This document shows positions 1-8,146 of a DNA stretch of 64,000 nt, piece after piece; position 1 is the stretch's first letter; each line of letters starts with the position of its first letter. The position numbers and the translations under genes are program-made. The notes under the pieces are model-generated. The model did no database searches, was not told the DNA's origin, and worked only from the letters and a program-made list of their open reading frames with translations. Source of the DNA: Flavobacteriaceae bacterium (GTDB lineage Bacteria > Bacteroidota > Bacteroidia > Flavobacteriales > Flavobacteriaceae); NCBI GenBank assembly GCA_029243385.1, contig JAQWSC010000004.1:148910-212909 (forward strand). The letters are read 5' to 3'.

Positions 1-685
1 TGTTGGTAACCTGATTTAAAAACATCTTGTCATGAGAGACCATCATTAAGGCACCTTTGTAATTTTTCAGAAAATTTTCCAGCCAAATGATCGATTCAAT
101 ATCCAAATGGTTGGTAGGCTCATCCAAAAGCAGCAAATCGTTGTGTTGAAGCAAGAGTTTGGCTAATTCAATACGCATGCGCCACCCTCCAGAAAAGGTA
201 TCGGTAGGTTGATCAAAATCGGCGGGTTGAAATCCCAATCCTAATAAAATCTTTTCTGTTTCTCCAGGATATTGATATCCTCCCAACATTTCAAAGCGCT
301 CTGATGTTTCAGAAACTGAAACCATTAAATCGTGGTACGATTGGCTTTCATAATCTGTTCGTGTCGCCAATTGATTGTTGATTTCTTCAATTTCTTTTTC
401 CAATGCTAAAAGTTCTTCAAAAGCAGTGTAGGCTTCTTCTCTAACCGTTCTGCCCTTTTCAAAATCAATATCTTGTCGTAAAAAACCAATTTTTATATCT
501 TTTTCGGTGGCTATTTGACCACTGTCTTCTGAAATGTCTTTGGCAATTACCTTAAGGAGCGTAGATTTTCCTGCTCCGTTTTTTCCAATAAGTCCGACTC
601 TATCTCCAGCTCCTATTCGAAACGAAATATTTCGAAACAAATAGGTTCCTCCAAATGAAAGTGACAATTCGTGAACATTGAGCAT
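1..685 (-). CDS. ABC-F family ATPase, partial (C-terminal part beyond window start)
   Basis: The reading frame opens with ATG at 685 on the minus strand and is still open at the window edge, giving about 228 residues. It shows a complete first ABC domain: Walker A (GKNGAGKST), the signature FSGGWRMR and Walker B (LLLLDEPTN), followed by VSHDKMF. No membrane segments are visible. ABC-F proteins are soluble, carry two ABC domains, and act on ribosomes (translation factor or antibiotic protection type). The second domain is outside the window, so the subfamily (Uup, EttA or other) cannot be decided. It is divergent from the DUF983 gene and shares a 77-bp promoter region with it. Confidence 0.9.
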   Translation of the reverse strand, partial: MLNVHELSLSFGGTYLFRNISFRIGAGDRVGLIGKNGAGKSTLLKVIAKDISEDSGQIATEKDIKIGFLRQDIDFEKGRTVREEAYTAFEELLALEKEIEEINNQLATRTDYESQSYHDLMVSVSETSERFEMLGGYQYPGETEKILLGLGFQPADFDQPTDTFSGGWRMRIELAKLLLQHNDLLLLDEPTNHLDIESIIWLENFLKNYKGALMMVSHDKMFLNQVTN

Positions 686-724
686 AATTCTAAAGTCTGA
701 TTAGGTTCGTTAATCTTCAACACG

Positions 725-732
725 TACTTTTG
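725..732 (+). promoter_or_regulatory. -7 promoter box TACTTTTG for the DUF983 gene
   Basis: TACTTTTG fits the Bacteroidota -7 consensus TAnnTTTG and lies about 30 nt before the GTG start at 763. No clear -33 TTG is seen. It is the left half of a perfect palindrome (725-741). Confidence 0.5.
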
Positions 733-733
733 G

Positions 734-741
734 CAAAAGTA
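734..741 (-). promoter_or_regulatory. -7 promoter box TACTTTTG for the ABC-F gene
   Basis: Read on the minus strand this is again TACTTTTG, about 48 nt before the ABC-F start at 685. Together with the plus-strand box it forms TACTTTTG-G-CAAAAGTA, so the two opposite promoters overlap and would interfere with each other. Confidence 0.5.
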
Positions 742-762
742 AATATTTTAAAATGATTTTGT

Positions 763-1152
763 GTGATAAGTAAAGGAGATAAAATATACAGTATTTTAAA
801 CGGGCTTTGTCCCAGATGCCATCAGCAAAAAATGTATCGGTTTTCGAACCCATTTGTTGTTTCTGACACTCTTAAGATGAACGAAAAATGCAACGATTGT
901 GGTCTGAAATACAAAATGGAGCCTTCGTTCTTCTTTGGGGCTATGTATGTGAGTTATGCTGTTGGAGTTGCTATTGCCGTAGCTGTATTTGTGGTGTCTG
1001 TTTTGATTTTTAAAACTCGCCTAATTACTTCTTTCTACTGGATTTCAGGGACTCTTTTCGTAATACTACCTATTATTTTAAGGATTTCAAGAAATATTTG
1101 GATCAATTTTTTTGTGAGTTACGACAGCAACGCAGCGTCCAAAAACCGATGA
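763..1152 (+). CDS. DUF983 family membrane protein
   Basis: A 129-residue protein of the DUF983 family, common in Bacteroidota; its function is unknown. Two cysteine pairs, CPRC (16-19) and CNDC (43-46), look like a zinc ribbon. They are followed by the family motif around EPSFFFGAMYVSYA and two membrane segments (about 60-85 and 91-112). The start is GTG: the nearby ATG at 753 runs into a stop after six codons. The last 34 nt overlap the end of the convergent flavoprotein gene. A role in the membrane is inferred only from the hydrophobic segments. Confidence 0.85.
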   Translation: MISKGDKIYSILNGLCPRCHQQKMYRFSNPFVVSDTLKMNEKCNDCGLKYKMEPSFFFGAMYVSYAVGVAIAVAVFVVSVLIFKTRLITSFYWISGTLFVILPIILRISRNIWINFFVSYDSNAASKNR

Positions 1153-2180
1153 ATATCAATTTCAGGAGCCAATGCCGTTTGGTTTTCGATATTTTCAAAT
1201 AACGATTGAGCTACAAAAGGCGCAATAAGCACTCCTCTACTTCCCAAGCCATTAAGGATAAAAAGTCTTTCATGTTTTGGATGCTGTCCTACTAAGGGCT
1301 TTCGATCCACAACCGTAGGACGAACTCCAGCAACATGTGAAACAACCTTAAAGTCTGTTCTAATTAATTTTTGAAGCTTATCTAGCAAATCCTCTTTTGC
1401 TTTGGAAGACGGAATACTGTCTTTATCCACTGGGTTGTAGGTCGCACCCACTTTATAATAATCATCACCAAGCGGAATTACAAAAACACCCGCTTTAAGA
1501 ATCACATCGACATTTAGGTTAGGAGCTTCTATGACCAACAACTCCCCTTTGTTGCCTTTGAGCGGTAAATACTTAAAGAAAGGATTTTTCTTTACACCGT
1601 AGCCTTCGCAAAAAACAATTTGTTTGCACCGAATCGATTGGTATTTTATGCAAACTTCTTCTTGAACAATATCTTCATAAACAAAGGAGGTTTCCATAAG
1701 AAGATTCTTGTTTTTTAAATCATATGCGTAAGCCAAAACCAGTTGATGTGTATCAATAGTTCCTGTCTGATTAACAACTCCAAAACCAAAAGGAGCATTG
1801 ACGCTTGTGTTGGAACCATGAACAATGGCCGATTCTAAAAACGACTCTAAGCCTGGCTGATCAGAAGCCACCAACCAATTGTTTTGATCGGACACGTTGT
1901 TGAGTTTTCTCCAAATAGACAACTGGGAATCGATTTGAATTTGAAGTTTGTCTTCTATTTCCCTGTACATTGGGATGGATTTGGTCATCAATTCTGGACC
2001 TCTCCATGCTGCTGTAAATCGCTTCAAAACAGTGGGGTTATAGATTCCAGCTGCAACCTTTGAAGAATGCTGAGAACCGTCTTCAAAAACCACAAAAGAA
2101 CGATTGGATTTTTGAAGTTGTTCACAAAAAGCCACACCTGCCAAACCCAATCCTACTATAAGGTAGTCATAGTGTTTCAT
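1119..2180 (-). CDS. FAD-dependent oxidoreductase, DAO family
   Basis: A 353-residue flavoprotein. The N-terminal dinucleotide-binding loop GLGLAG (10-15) and the segment AAGIYNP (43-49) are typical of D-amino-acid oxidase-fold enzymes and resemble the oxidase half of MnmC. The C-terminus carries the second FAD contact (GVRPTVVDRKPLVG, then NGLGSRG). The substrate cannot be told from sequence: glycine/D-amino acid oxidation and tRNA-modification-like activity are both possible, although the MnmC methyltransferase domain is absent. It starts 32 nt after gldN on the same strand and may be read through from the gld operon. Confidence 0.8.
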   Translation of the reverse strand: MKHYDYLIVGLGLAGVAFCEQLQKSNRSFVVFEDGSQHSSKVAAGIYNPTVLKRFTAAWRGPELMTKSIPMYREIEDKLQIQIDSQLSIWRKLNNVSDQNNWLVASDQPGLESFLESAIVHGSNTSVNAPFGFGVVNQTGTIDTHQLVLAYAYDLKNKNLLMETSFVYEDIVQEEVCIKYQSIRCKQIVFCEGYGVKKNPFFKYLPLKGNKGELLVIEAPNLNVDVILKAGVFVIPLGDDYYKVGATYNPVDKDSIPSSKAKEDLLDKLQKLIRTDFKVVSHVAGVRPTVVDRKPLVGQHPKHERLFILNGLGSRGVLIAPFVAQSLFENIENQTALAPEIDIHRFLDAALLS

Positions 2181-2212
2181 TTGTAAGTTTTAAAGTAAAT
2201 AATGCTGTGGAG

Positions 2213-3142
2213 TTAATAATTCCACATGTCTTGCTCGAAATTGCGAATTTCTTCCTTAATTCGATTGGACTCCATCATTTGAAGAAAAGGATCTTTAGGC
2301 AAATAGGTACTGATAGTTCGATCCTCGTGAACATTATCGACTTTGTATATATAAGAATTAAAACGACGAGCAATCAACAGTTGATCAAAGGTAATTCTCA
2401 AAGCATTATTTCGTTCATTAAATACCTTTTCTCTATGTAGAAGGGGGCGAATATCGGGATACCACAACCAAAAAAGAGGTGTGTTTGCAATATTTTCTTC
2501 GTTTAATTCCCGTTCTTCATCAGACAAATCAGGATCAACAGAAGCGTTGATATCTTTACCTACAGGTCGAATTCCTAACAAACGGTATTTCATTTCGCCC
2601 ATTCGCTTATCAAAATACCAAATACCCTTAATGTCGTAGGATCGGATATCTGCAGATTCCAGTTGTTTGACTGCAACTTGTCCATTGACAACTTCTTTAC
2701 TACTAATCTGGTTCTTTACTGAATCGATACTAATTTTGGTAGTAAAATTGTCATTGCTCGGGTCATAAATGCTCGCAATAGAATCGTTGATGATTGCTTC
2801 TTTGATAATTCTCCAGAGAGACTTTCTTTCGTCTTTGTATAATGCATCATTGGTAGGATACAAAAGCGGAAAATTAATTCGCTCCGACAAATCAATTCTT
2901 TCATAAACAATTTTACTCCAAAGAATGTCTCGGTCATCAATAAACCCATACTTCAAAAACTTATTGTTGTCGTTTTCGATTTGCTCGGGTGTTTTTTTAC
3001 CAATCTCTGATGGGTCTTTGGCATTTAAAATATTCGACTGCGAAAAACCAACAAGACCTGTAAACAATACAACAAGAGTAAACAATGGAATGATTGCCCT
3101 TGGTGAATTTGATGTGTATGTTACGTTGTTCGAAGTATTCAT
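2213..3142 (-). CDS. gldN: Gliding motility / type IX secretion protein GldN
   Basis: A 309-residue GldN/PorN homologue. An N-terminal hydrophobic segment (about 17-34) ending near GFSQ is a signal peptide, so the mature protein is periplasmic. Family features include the segment with YGFIDDRDILWSK and the later YRLLGIRPVG. GldN works with GldK in the ring-shaped periplasmic complex under the outer membrane that supports type IX secretion and gliding. It starts 4 nt after the end of gldM, last in gldKLMN. Confidence 0.96.
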   Translation of the reverse strand: MNTSNNVTYTSNSPRAIIPLFTLVVLFTGLVGFSQSNILNAKDPSEIGKKTPEQIENDNNKFLKYGFIDDRDILWSKIVYERIDLSERINFPLLYPTNDALYKDERKSLWRIIKEAIINDSIASIYDPSNDNFTTKISIDSVKNQISSKEVVNGQVAVKQLESADIRSYDIKGIWYFDKRMGEMKYRLLGIRPVGKDINASVDPDLSDEERELNEENIANTPLFWLWYPDIRPLLHREKVFNERNNALRITFDQLLIARRFNSYIYKVDNVHEDRTISTYLPKDPFLQMMESNRIKEEIRNFEQDMWNY

Positions 3143-3146
3143 TATT

Positions 3147-4832
3147 TTAATTTATAAATAAAACAAAAGATCGGGCCTCATTTGGAAGCTTGTAATTTTT
3201 GCCTCCAATTTTAGTTACTGTTTTGATATTGGTAATCGAAACAGCGGTTCCTTTGGAAGAGTTTTTAATATCTGACAAAACTCTAGAATTGTTACTCATT
3301 CGATTTCCTTTAACTTTCTTAGAGGGAAGATTTCCAACCTTGACATCAAAACCGGTAACCAATACCTCCAAGTTATAATTGAACCATTCAGGAAATTTAG
3401 CCGAAACTGTCCCAGGACCTAAATAAGCTCTTGAAACTTTTTTGGAACCTGTATAAAAATCATTATTTACCTTTAGAGATGCTTCTGGAGGTGGTGGTGA
3501 TTTCACCAAAAACTCCATCGCTGGAGGGCTAATCGTGTTGCCGTCTAGGGATCCTGAAACACTGATTTTTACTTTTTTACTTTTCGACTCAAAAGGAATG
3601 GAAATTTCAAATAAATTTCCTTTTTTGCTAACACTTCCTACATTCGATGAAACTCGAAGTGAGTTGCTTGGAGTTCCTGGAATAGAAACTGAAAGTGGGT
3701 TGGGCAATACTTTGTACAACACATTGTTGTTGACTGCAGAAATCACTGCCGTATTGGGCCTGTTGATAACTGAAAATTCTTGATTTACAGCAACTGACTG
3801 TAGTTGATTGTTTTTCAAAAACTTTAGTTCTCCTTCCAATTTATAGATGCCGGGCGAAGAAAACTTTTTGTTTAAGACTACTTTTCCGTTTTCCAATTTA
3901 TACTCAGATGTTAAGAGCGGTTTTCCGTTTACAGTCAATTCTACCCTTTCGGCTTCAAAACTGGAATCTTTTTTACCCATTACAACCGCAGCATCAACTC
4001 TTTCTCCCGTGTAATAAGACGACTTGGTAGTCTCTAATAACGTTTGATAAGTGTTAAGTCCTCCTTCACGATCTGCGATGCTAGAGCGAACAAGATTCAA
4101 AATCTTATTTTCAACATAACGAATATCGGATTGCATTTTTGAAATCTTAGCCAAAGAAGCAATCTTTGGGAATCCCTTATAATGGTATTCCAAAAAGGGC
4201 TGCTGTGCTCCATCTCTGTTGGTTACATTTTCGGTGTAATTAAATCGTGTGTTTACAAGCTTACGAATGGAAGAAAAATCGAAATCAACATATTCGTCTT
4301 TTTCATCTCTAGCGTTGTCTAAAGCGGTAAGACTATCAAGAAGTGAGACAATTTCAATAGGAAATTCTTGATATCGAGAAGTAAATTCCTCACCTTTTTC
4401 GGTAGAACCTTGTGGAGTGAAGAACAGTTCGTCTAAATCCTGTGATTTATCCATAATCTGATAGTCTACAATGGTATCTTTTTCACCAGTAGCCTTATTG
4501 GTTCTCGAAAGTCTATAGGAGTTGTTTCCTTTTGAAATTAAATAATCTTTGATAGACTTTAAATAATCAAAATAATCATCTGCAACTACTTTTAACTTGG
4601 GAGTTATTGAAGAAGCAACCGCATAATAATTATTCGATTTATTTTGTTCAAATGATTTGTAATTTAAATCATTTGAACTCGAAAACTCCACTACTGATTT
4701 TTCTAGATCAACATTCAAAACCCCTAGTGTTGCCAAAACCTCTTTCCCAATATTGAGAGCAAGCATGGCGATGAACACGAGGTACATCATGTTGATCATT
4801 TTCTGACGTGAATCTTGTTTACCTGCTGCCAT
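3147..4832 (-). CDS. gldM: Gliding motility / type IX secretion motor protein GldM
   Basis: A 561-residue GldM/PorM homologue. It starts with MAAGKQDSRQKMINMMYLVF, which leads into a single N-terminal membrane helix (about 12-35); the rest is periplasmic. The family builds a long dimeric rod of four domains that spans the periplasm, from the GldL motor in the inner membrane to the GldK/GldN ring. Length and the proline-rich hinge (SPPPPEAS, about 443-450) fit the family. It starts 4 nt after gldL. Confidence 0.97.
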   Translation of the reverse strand: MAAGKQDSRQKMINMMYLVFIAMLALNIGKEVLATLGVLNVDLEKSVVEFSSSNDLNYKSFEQNKSNNYYAVASSITPKLKVVADDYFDYLKSIKDYLISKGNNSYRLSRTNKATGEKDTIVDYQIMDKSQDLDELFFTPQGSTEKGEEFTSRYQEFPIEIVSLLDSLTALDNARDEKDEYVDFDFSSIRKLVNTRFNYTENVTNRDGAQQPFLEYHYKGFPKIASLAKISKMQSDIRYVENKILNLVRSSIADREGGLNTYQTLLETTKSSYYTGERVDAAVVMGKKDSSFEAERVELTVNGKPLLTSEYKLENGKVVLNKKFSSPGIYKLEGELKFLKNNQLQSVAVNQEFSVINRPNTAVISAVNNNVLYKVLPNPLSVSIPGTPSNSLRVSSNVGSVSKKGNLFEISIPFESKSKKVKISVSGSLDGNTISPPAMEFLVKSPPPPEASLKVNNDFYTGSKKVSRAYLGPGTVSAKFPEWFNYNLEVLVTGFDVKVGNLPSKKVKGNRMSNNSRVLSDIKNSSKGTAVSITNIKTVTKIGGKNYKLPNEARSFVLFIN

Positions 4833-4836
4833 ACAA

Positions 4837-5442
4837 TTATTTGTTCATTGCTTGTAAAACTGCTGCGTATTTGGCGTTCAATTCCTCAACGCTTTCTTTC
4901 ATTTTAGAAAGTTCTGCCTGAAGATCCTGAGAACTTGACTCCAATGCTTTGTTTGCTTCTGGTTGGCCTTTAAAGCTGCTATGTACATCTTTGTAAAGGT
5001 CTGAAACTTGCTGAAGTTTGGATGAAGCTTCTACCAAAGCCGAATTGTAAGCTTCGATGTTTTGAGAAATCTGGTCTGTAGCTTTAAGGTTTCCTGTGGA
5101 ATCAGTTGCTTTTTTAACATTGGATGTTAGATCATTCAAGCCCGCTGTAGTTTCGACGAAGGCGGCTTTGAGTGCTTCTGTTTCCAAAGCAATGTTGGCA
5201 ATTGATCCACCATCTTGAGCTGGACTTGAAGCTTCGGCGGTTAGAAAATATCCTCGAACCCCAGCAACTAGGAAAATAATTGCTTCTGTTATCAAACCAA
5301 TCGTTAGCATGGCATTTCCTGAAATAAATTCAGAATTAAAATGAGTAATTTTCATTAAGGCACCAATAATTACTACTGACGCACCTACTCCAAAGAGCAA
5401 TTCAATATATTTTTCTGGAATTGGAAATTTTTTTGCACTCAT
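4837..5442 (-). CDS. gldL: Gliding motility / type IX secretion motor protein GldL
   Basis: A 201-residue GldL/PorL homologue. Two N-terminal membrane helices (about 13-30 and 40-67) are followed by a long cytoplasmic tail rich in coiled-coil heptads (about 80-200). The glutamate in the second helix region (ITEAIIF) matches the charged membrane residue expected in this proton-driven rotary motor. With GldM it powers type IX secretion and gliding. It starts 22 nt after gldK. Confidence 0.96.
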   Translation of the reverse strand: MSAKKFPIPEKYIELLFGVGASVVIIGALMKITHFNSEFISGNAMLTIGLITEAIIFLVAGVRGYFLTAEASSPAQDGGSIANIALETEALKAAFVETTAGLNDLTSNVKKATDSTGNLKATDQISQNIEAYNSALVEASSKLQQVSDLYKDVHSSFKGQPEANKALESSSQDLQAELSKMKESVEELNAKYAAVLQAMNK

Positions 5443-5464
5443 ATTTGTCTCTAATTTAAATTAT

Positions 5465-6907
5465 CTAATTATTTATTTGATTTTCATCACTACCCAAGTA
5501 ATCTTGAACCGTTCTGAATCCTATATAACTTCTTGAAGAATCTGCGTATTCCAAATCACGGGAAGATACTCTTAAAAAATAAGCAACATCTTTCCATGAT
5601 CCACCACGAACGACCTTTCGATTGTTCAATACTGATGATAAATTGGGGTTTATGGAAGAAACAAACTCGTAAGCTCCTTTGTCATAGGCAGACTCTGTCC
5701 ACTCTGCTACGTTTCCAGCCATATTGTACAACCCATAATCATTAGGTTCGTAGGACTCTGCCTCAACCGTGTATAGCGCCATATCAGCGGCATAATCTCC
5801 TCGATTGGGTTTGAAATTAGCTAAAAAACAACCGCGATCGTTGACAATGTAAGGGCCTCCCCAGGGGTAGGTTGCTGACTGTAAACCTCCTCGTGCAGCA
5901 TATTCCCACTCAGCCTCAGTGGGTAGTCTGAAATTGGATACCGAAGGTTTGTTTTTTCGTGAACGGTTATAATCATTTTTGTATTTGGTTCTCCAGTGGG
6001 CGAATGCCTTGGCCTGATGCCAAGAAACTCCAACTACTGGATAATCCGAAAACGCTCTGTGCCAAAAATAGTCATTGTGCATTGGCTCGTTATAGCTGTA
6101 TGAAAAATCTTTAATCCAAACAGTGGTATCGGGATATATCTTCAAAACCTCTTCTTTAAAAAACTTCTTTCGTGTGTTGTATTTCTTTGATGAATCTCGA
6201 AACGAAGGTCTTAATAGCGCTTTTCTAAATTTTTCAGAATTGAACCAATGGTATCGATATTTTAAAACTTTGGTGTTGACGGTTCTTTGTCCATTGTACC
6301 ACTGATCTTTGGGAAGAAAAAGACTGTCTTCCATAACCTGAGCATACGCCAAATCAGGATATTCTTCACGTTCCCAAATCAAATCTATGTCAAAATTTAA
6401 TGAATAATTTTTATCATCACCATCATAACCCAATACATCCGATTCTTCTTGATAGAGTTGATAACCGCTTTTTTCTTCATCCGCAACATCGGTATTTTCA
6501 GGGTCGTATTTGGGATAAAATTGAATGATACTTTTATCGTCGTCAAGTTGTTCTTCGGTGGGAAACTCTCCAAAACCTAATTGTTCAATCGCTCGTTTGG
6601 CTAGCATATCACGAGCTATCGAGTCACGAACCCAGTTCACAAACTGTCTGTATTCTCCGTTGGTTATTTCTGTTTCATCCATGTAGAATGAACGAACAGT
6701 AACCGTTTTTGGCGGTGCATTATGAATCTGAGCAATATCATCGTCAGCCATTCCCATGATATAGGAATTTCCCTTAATCAAAGTCATGCCAAGGGGTTTT
6801 TCTGGAAAAAACTTCTTTGCTTTAACTCCAATTAACTCTCCTTGATTCTTTCTGCTGCAACCAAAAATGACTACAATCGCTATGAGGGCATATATAATTT
6901 TCTTCAT
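5465..6907 (-). CDS. gldK: Gliding motility lipoprotein GldK (FGE-like fold)
   Basis: A 480-residue lipoprotein with lipobox IFGC (Cys17). The mature part has a formylglycine-generating-enzyme/sulfatase-modifying-factor fold: FYMDETEITNGEYRQF near the start, RLPTEAEWEYAARGG in the middle, and VVRGGSWKD with GFRTVQ at the end. Only one other cysteine is present (in DRGCF), so the catalytic cysteine pair of true FGE is absent and the protein is structural. GldK forms the outer-membrane-attached periplasmic ring with GldN. It is the first gene of gldKLMN, with a -7 box at 6977-6984. Confidence 0.96.
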   Translation of the reverse strand: MKKIIYALIAIVVIFGCSRKNQGELIGVKAKKFFPEKPLGMTLIKGNSYIMGMADDDIAQIHNAPPKTVTVRSFYMDETEITNGEYRQFVNWVRDSIARDMLAKRAIEQLGFGEFPTEEQLDDDKSIIQFYPKYDPENTDVADEEKSGYQLYQEESDVLGYDGDDKNYSLNFDIDLIWEREEYPDLAYAQVMEDSLFLPKDQWYNGQRTVNTKVLKYRYHWFNSEKFRKALLRPSFRDSSKKYNTRKKFFKEEVLKIYPDTTVWIKDFSYSYNEPMHNDYFWHRAFSDYPVVGVSWHQAKAFAHWRTKYKNDYNRSRKNKPSVSNFRLPTEAEWEYAARGGLQSATYPWGGPYIVNDRGCFLANFKPNRGDYAADMALYTVEAESYEPNDYGLYNMAGNVAEWTESAYDKGAYEFVSSINPNLSSVLNNRKVVRGGSWKDVAYFLRVSSRDLEYADSSRSYIGFRTVQDYLGSDENQINN

Positions 6908-6976
6908 TGAGTAATAAATCTCAAAAACTTTTTTTCTTTTAAAAATTTTTTAAAAAACTACTTGCTATCCAAGCCA

Positions 6977-6984
6977 CAAATATA
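6977..6984 (-). promoter_or_regulatory. -7 promoter box TATATTTG for gldKLMN
   Basis: On the minus strand TATATTTG matches TAnnTTTG in the gap between the ureohydrolase-like gene and gldK, leaving a leader of about 65 nt. No clear -33 TTG is present. Confidence 0.45.
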
Positions 6985-6991
6985 GTTGTTT

Positions 6992-8146
6992 TTATATTAA
7001 ACTTCTTCGAAAAGATTTCCACCACCTTTCCGGTGTTATTTGATTGCATGCATCAAGGTAATCTTGATGAGTACAGGGTAATAACGTGTTTTCATCTTTT
7101 TTATTACTTGCTTTGCTTACTCTAGGGACTTCTACCCACCATCGGCCACTGATATTGCTTTTGTAAAACGTTAAATTTTCATTCTCCATTGGAACATGGT
7201 AGCAGTCACAGTCTGATTTTACAGAAAAAGGGTATTCATTCACTCGAAAGCGAACTCCCTCTGTAAAATACCATACTAATTGAGCTACCAATGCATGAGA
7301 AAGTGGCTTGTTTGGGATTTCAAAGACTCCCAAAGAAGATATTCTATCACTAAGGCCCGCATATCGGGCAATGGCACACATTTGCAAAGCATCAAAACCG
7401 TTGGGGTACGTTGACTTTGATCCTGTTTCGGATGATTTCATCGATTTTAGGTCAATACTCAACAGGTCTGTGTCTCTCAAAACAGGTTCTACTTTAGAAA
7501 TATCACTGACCAAATTTCCTAAACGATACGACTCGAAAAACAAACGATCCAACAAATCAAGCTCCTCTTGGGCGTTATAAAAGGTTTGATATCCTAAATT
7601 ACAAAAATTAAAAAGCCGATTGGGTGCTTCCATTATGATTTTTGACATATAAGACTTTGATGAAATAAGCTGTCCGGGTTCGCCAAAATCAAAGCGATTG
7701 TCAACAGAAGTAATATTGATATAAGAATCTAAATTACTGTAAGCACGGTACATAGGCAAGGTTACATCCTGGCTTCCGCCAATAAAAAAAGGTATAATGG
7801 AGTTTTTATAAGTAAAATCAACTAATTGCTGAACAGCAAAATAAGTGTCCTCAACAGACGCTCCGTTAGTAATGGTACCTAAATCGGCTATAGTAACATC
7901 CCAATCTCCTGGATACAATCCGTAAAATTCCAATCGAAAAGCATCAAGGTCGAAAGTGTCGTGAAAATCGTAAAAGGAATTTCGTGTTTCCTCAATACCA
8001 ATAATAGCTATTTTTACATCTTCTAACTCTGGAAATCCATTTTTTTGAGTGTGAATTCTCAAAGATCTTCCCAACACCTGTTCGGGCATCAAAAGCGTAT
8101 GAGCTAGGACGCTGTCATCGACGGGCTGTAAAAAATCGAAATCCAT
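6992..8146 (-). CDS. Ureohydrolase (arginase/formimidoylglutamase)-fold protein with degraded metal site
   Basis: A 384-residue protein of the arginase/agmatinase/formimidoylglutamase superfamily, found beside gldK in flavobacteria. The three metal-binding blocks can be located but are altered. GGDH is GGSQ (123-126), DAHxD is DNRFD (149-153) and the SxDxD block is SIDLK (230-234). Three of the six expected manganese ligands are therefore replaced (His to Gln, His to Arg, Asp to Lys). Formimidoylglutamase activity is unlikely; a structural or binding role is an inference. Its ATG overlaps the topA stop by one base (TAATG), so the two are translationally linked, and gldK follows 84 nt later. 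Confidence 0.8.
   Translation of the reverse strand: MDFDFLQPVDDSVLAHTLLMPEQVLGRSLRIHTQKNGFPELEDVKIAIIGIEETRNSFYDFHDTFDLDAFRLEFYGLYPGDWDVTIADLGTITNGASVEDTYFAVQQLVDFTYKNSIIPFFIGGSQDVTLPMYRAYSNLDSYINITSVDNRFDFGEPGQLISSKSYMSKIIMEAPNRLFNFCNLGYQTFYNAQEELDLLDRLFFESYRLGNLVSDISKVEPVLRDTDLLSIDLKSMKSSETGSKSTYPNGFDALQMCAIARYAGLSDRISSLGVFEIPNKPLSHALVAQLVWYFTEGVRFRVNEYPFSVKSDCDCYHVPMENENLTFYKSNISGRWWVEVPRVSKASNKKDENTLLPCTHQDYLDACNQITPERWWKSFRRSLI

Noticed and set aside
5465..6907. GldK as the sulfatase-maturing enzyme
   Set aside because: The fold matches but the catalytic cysteine pair is absent.
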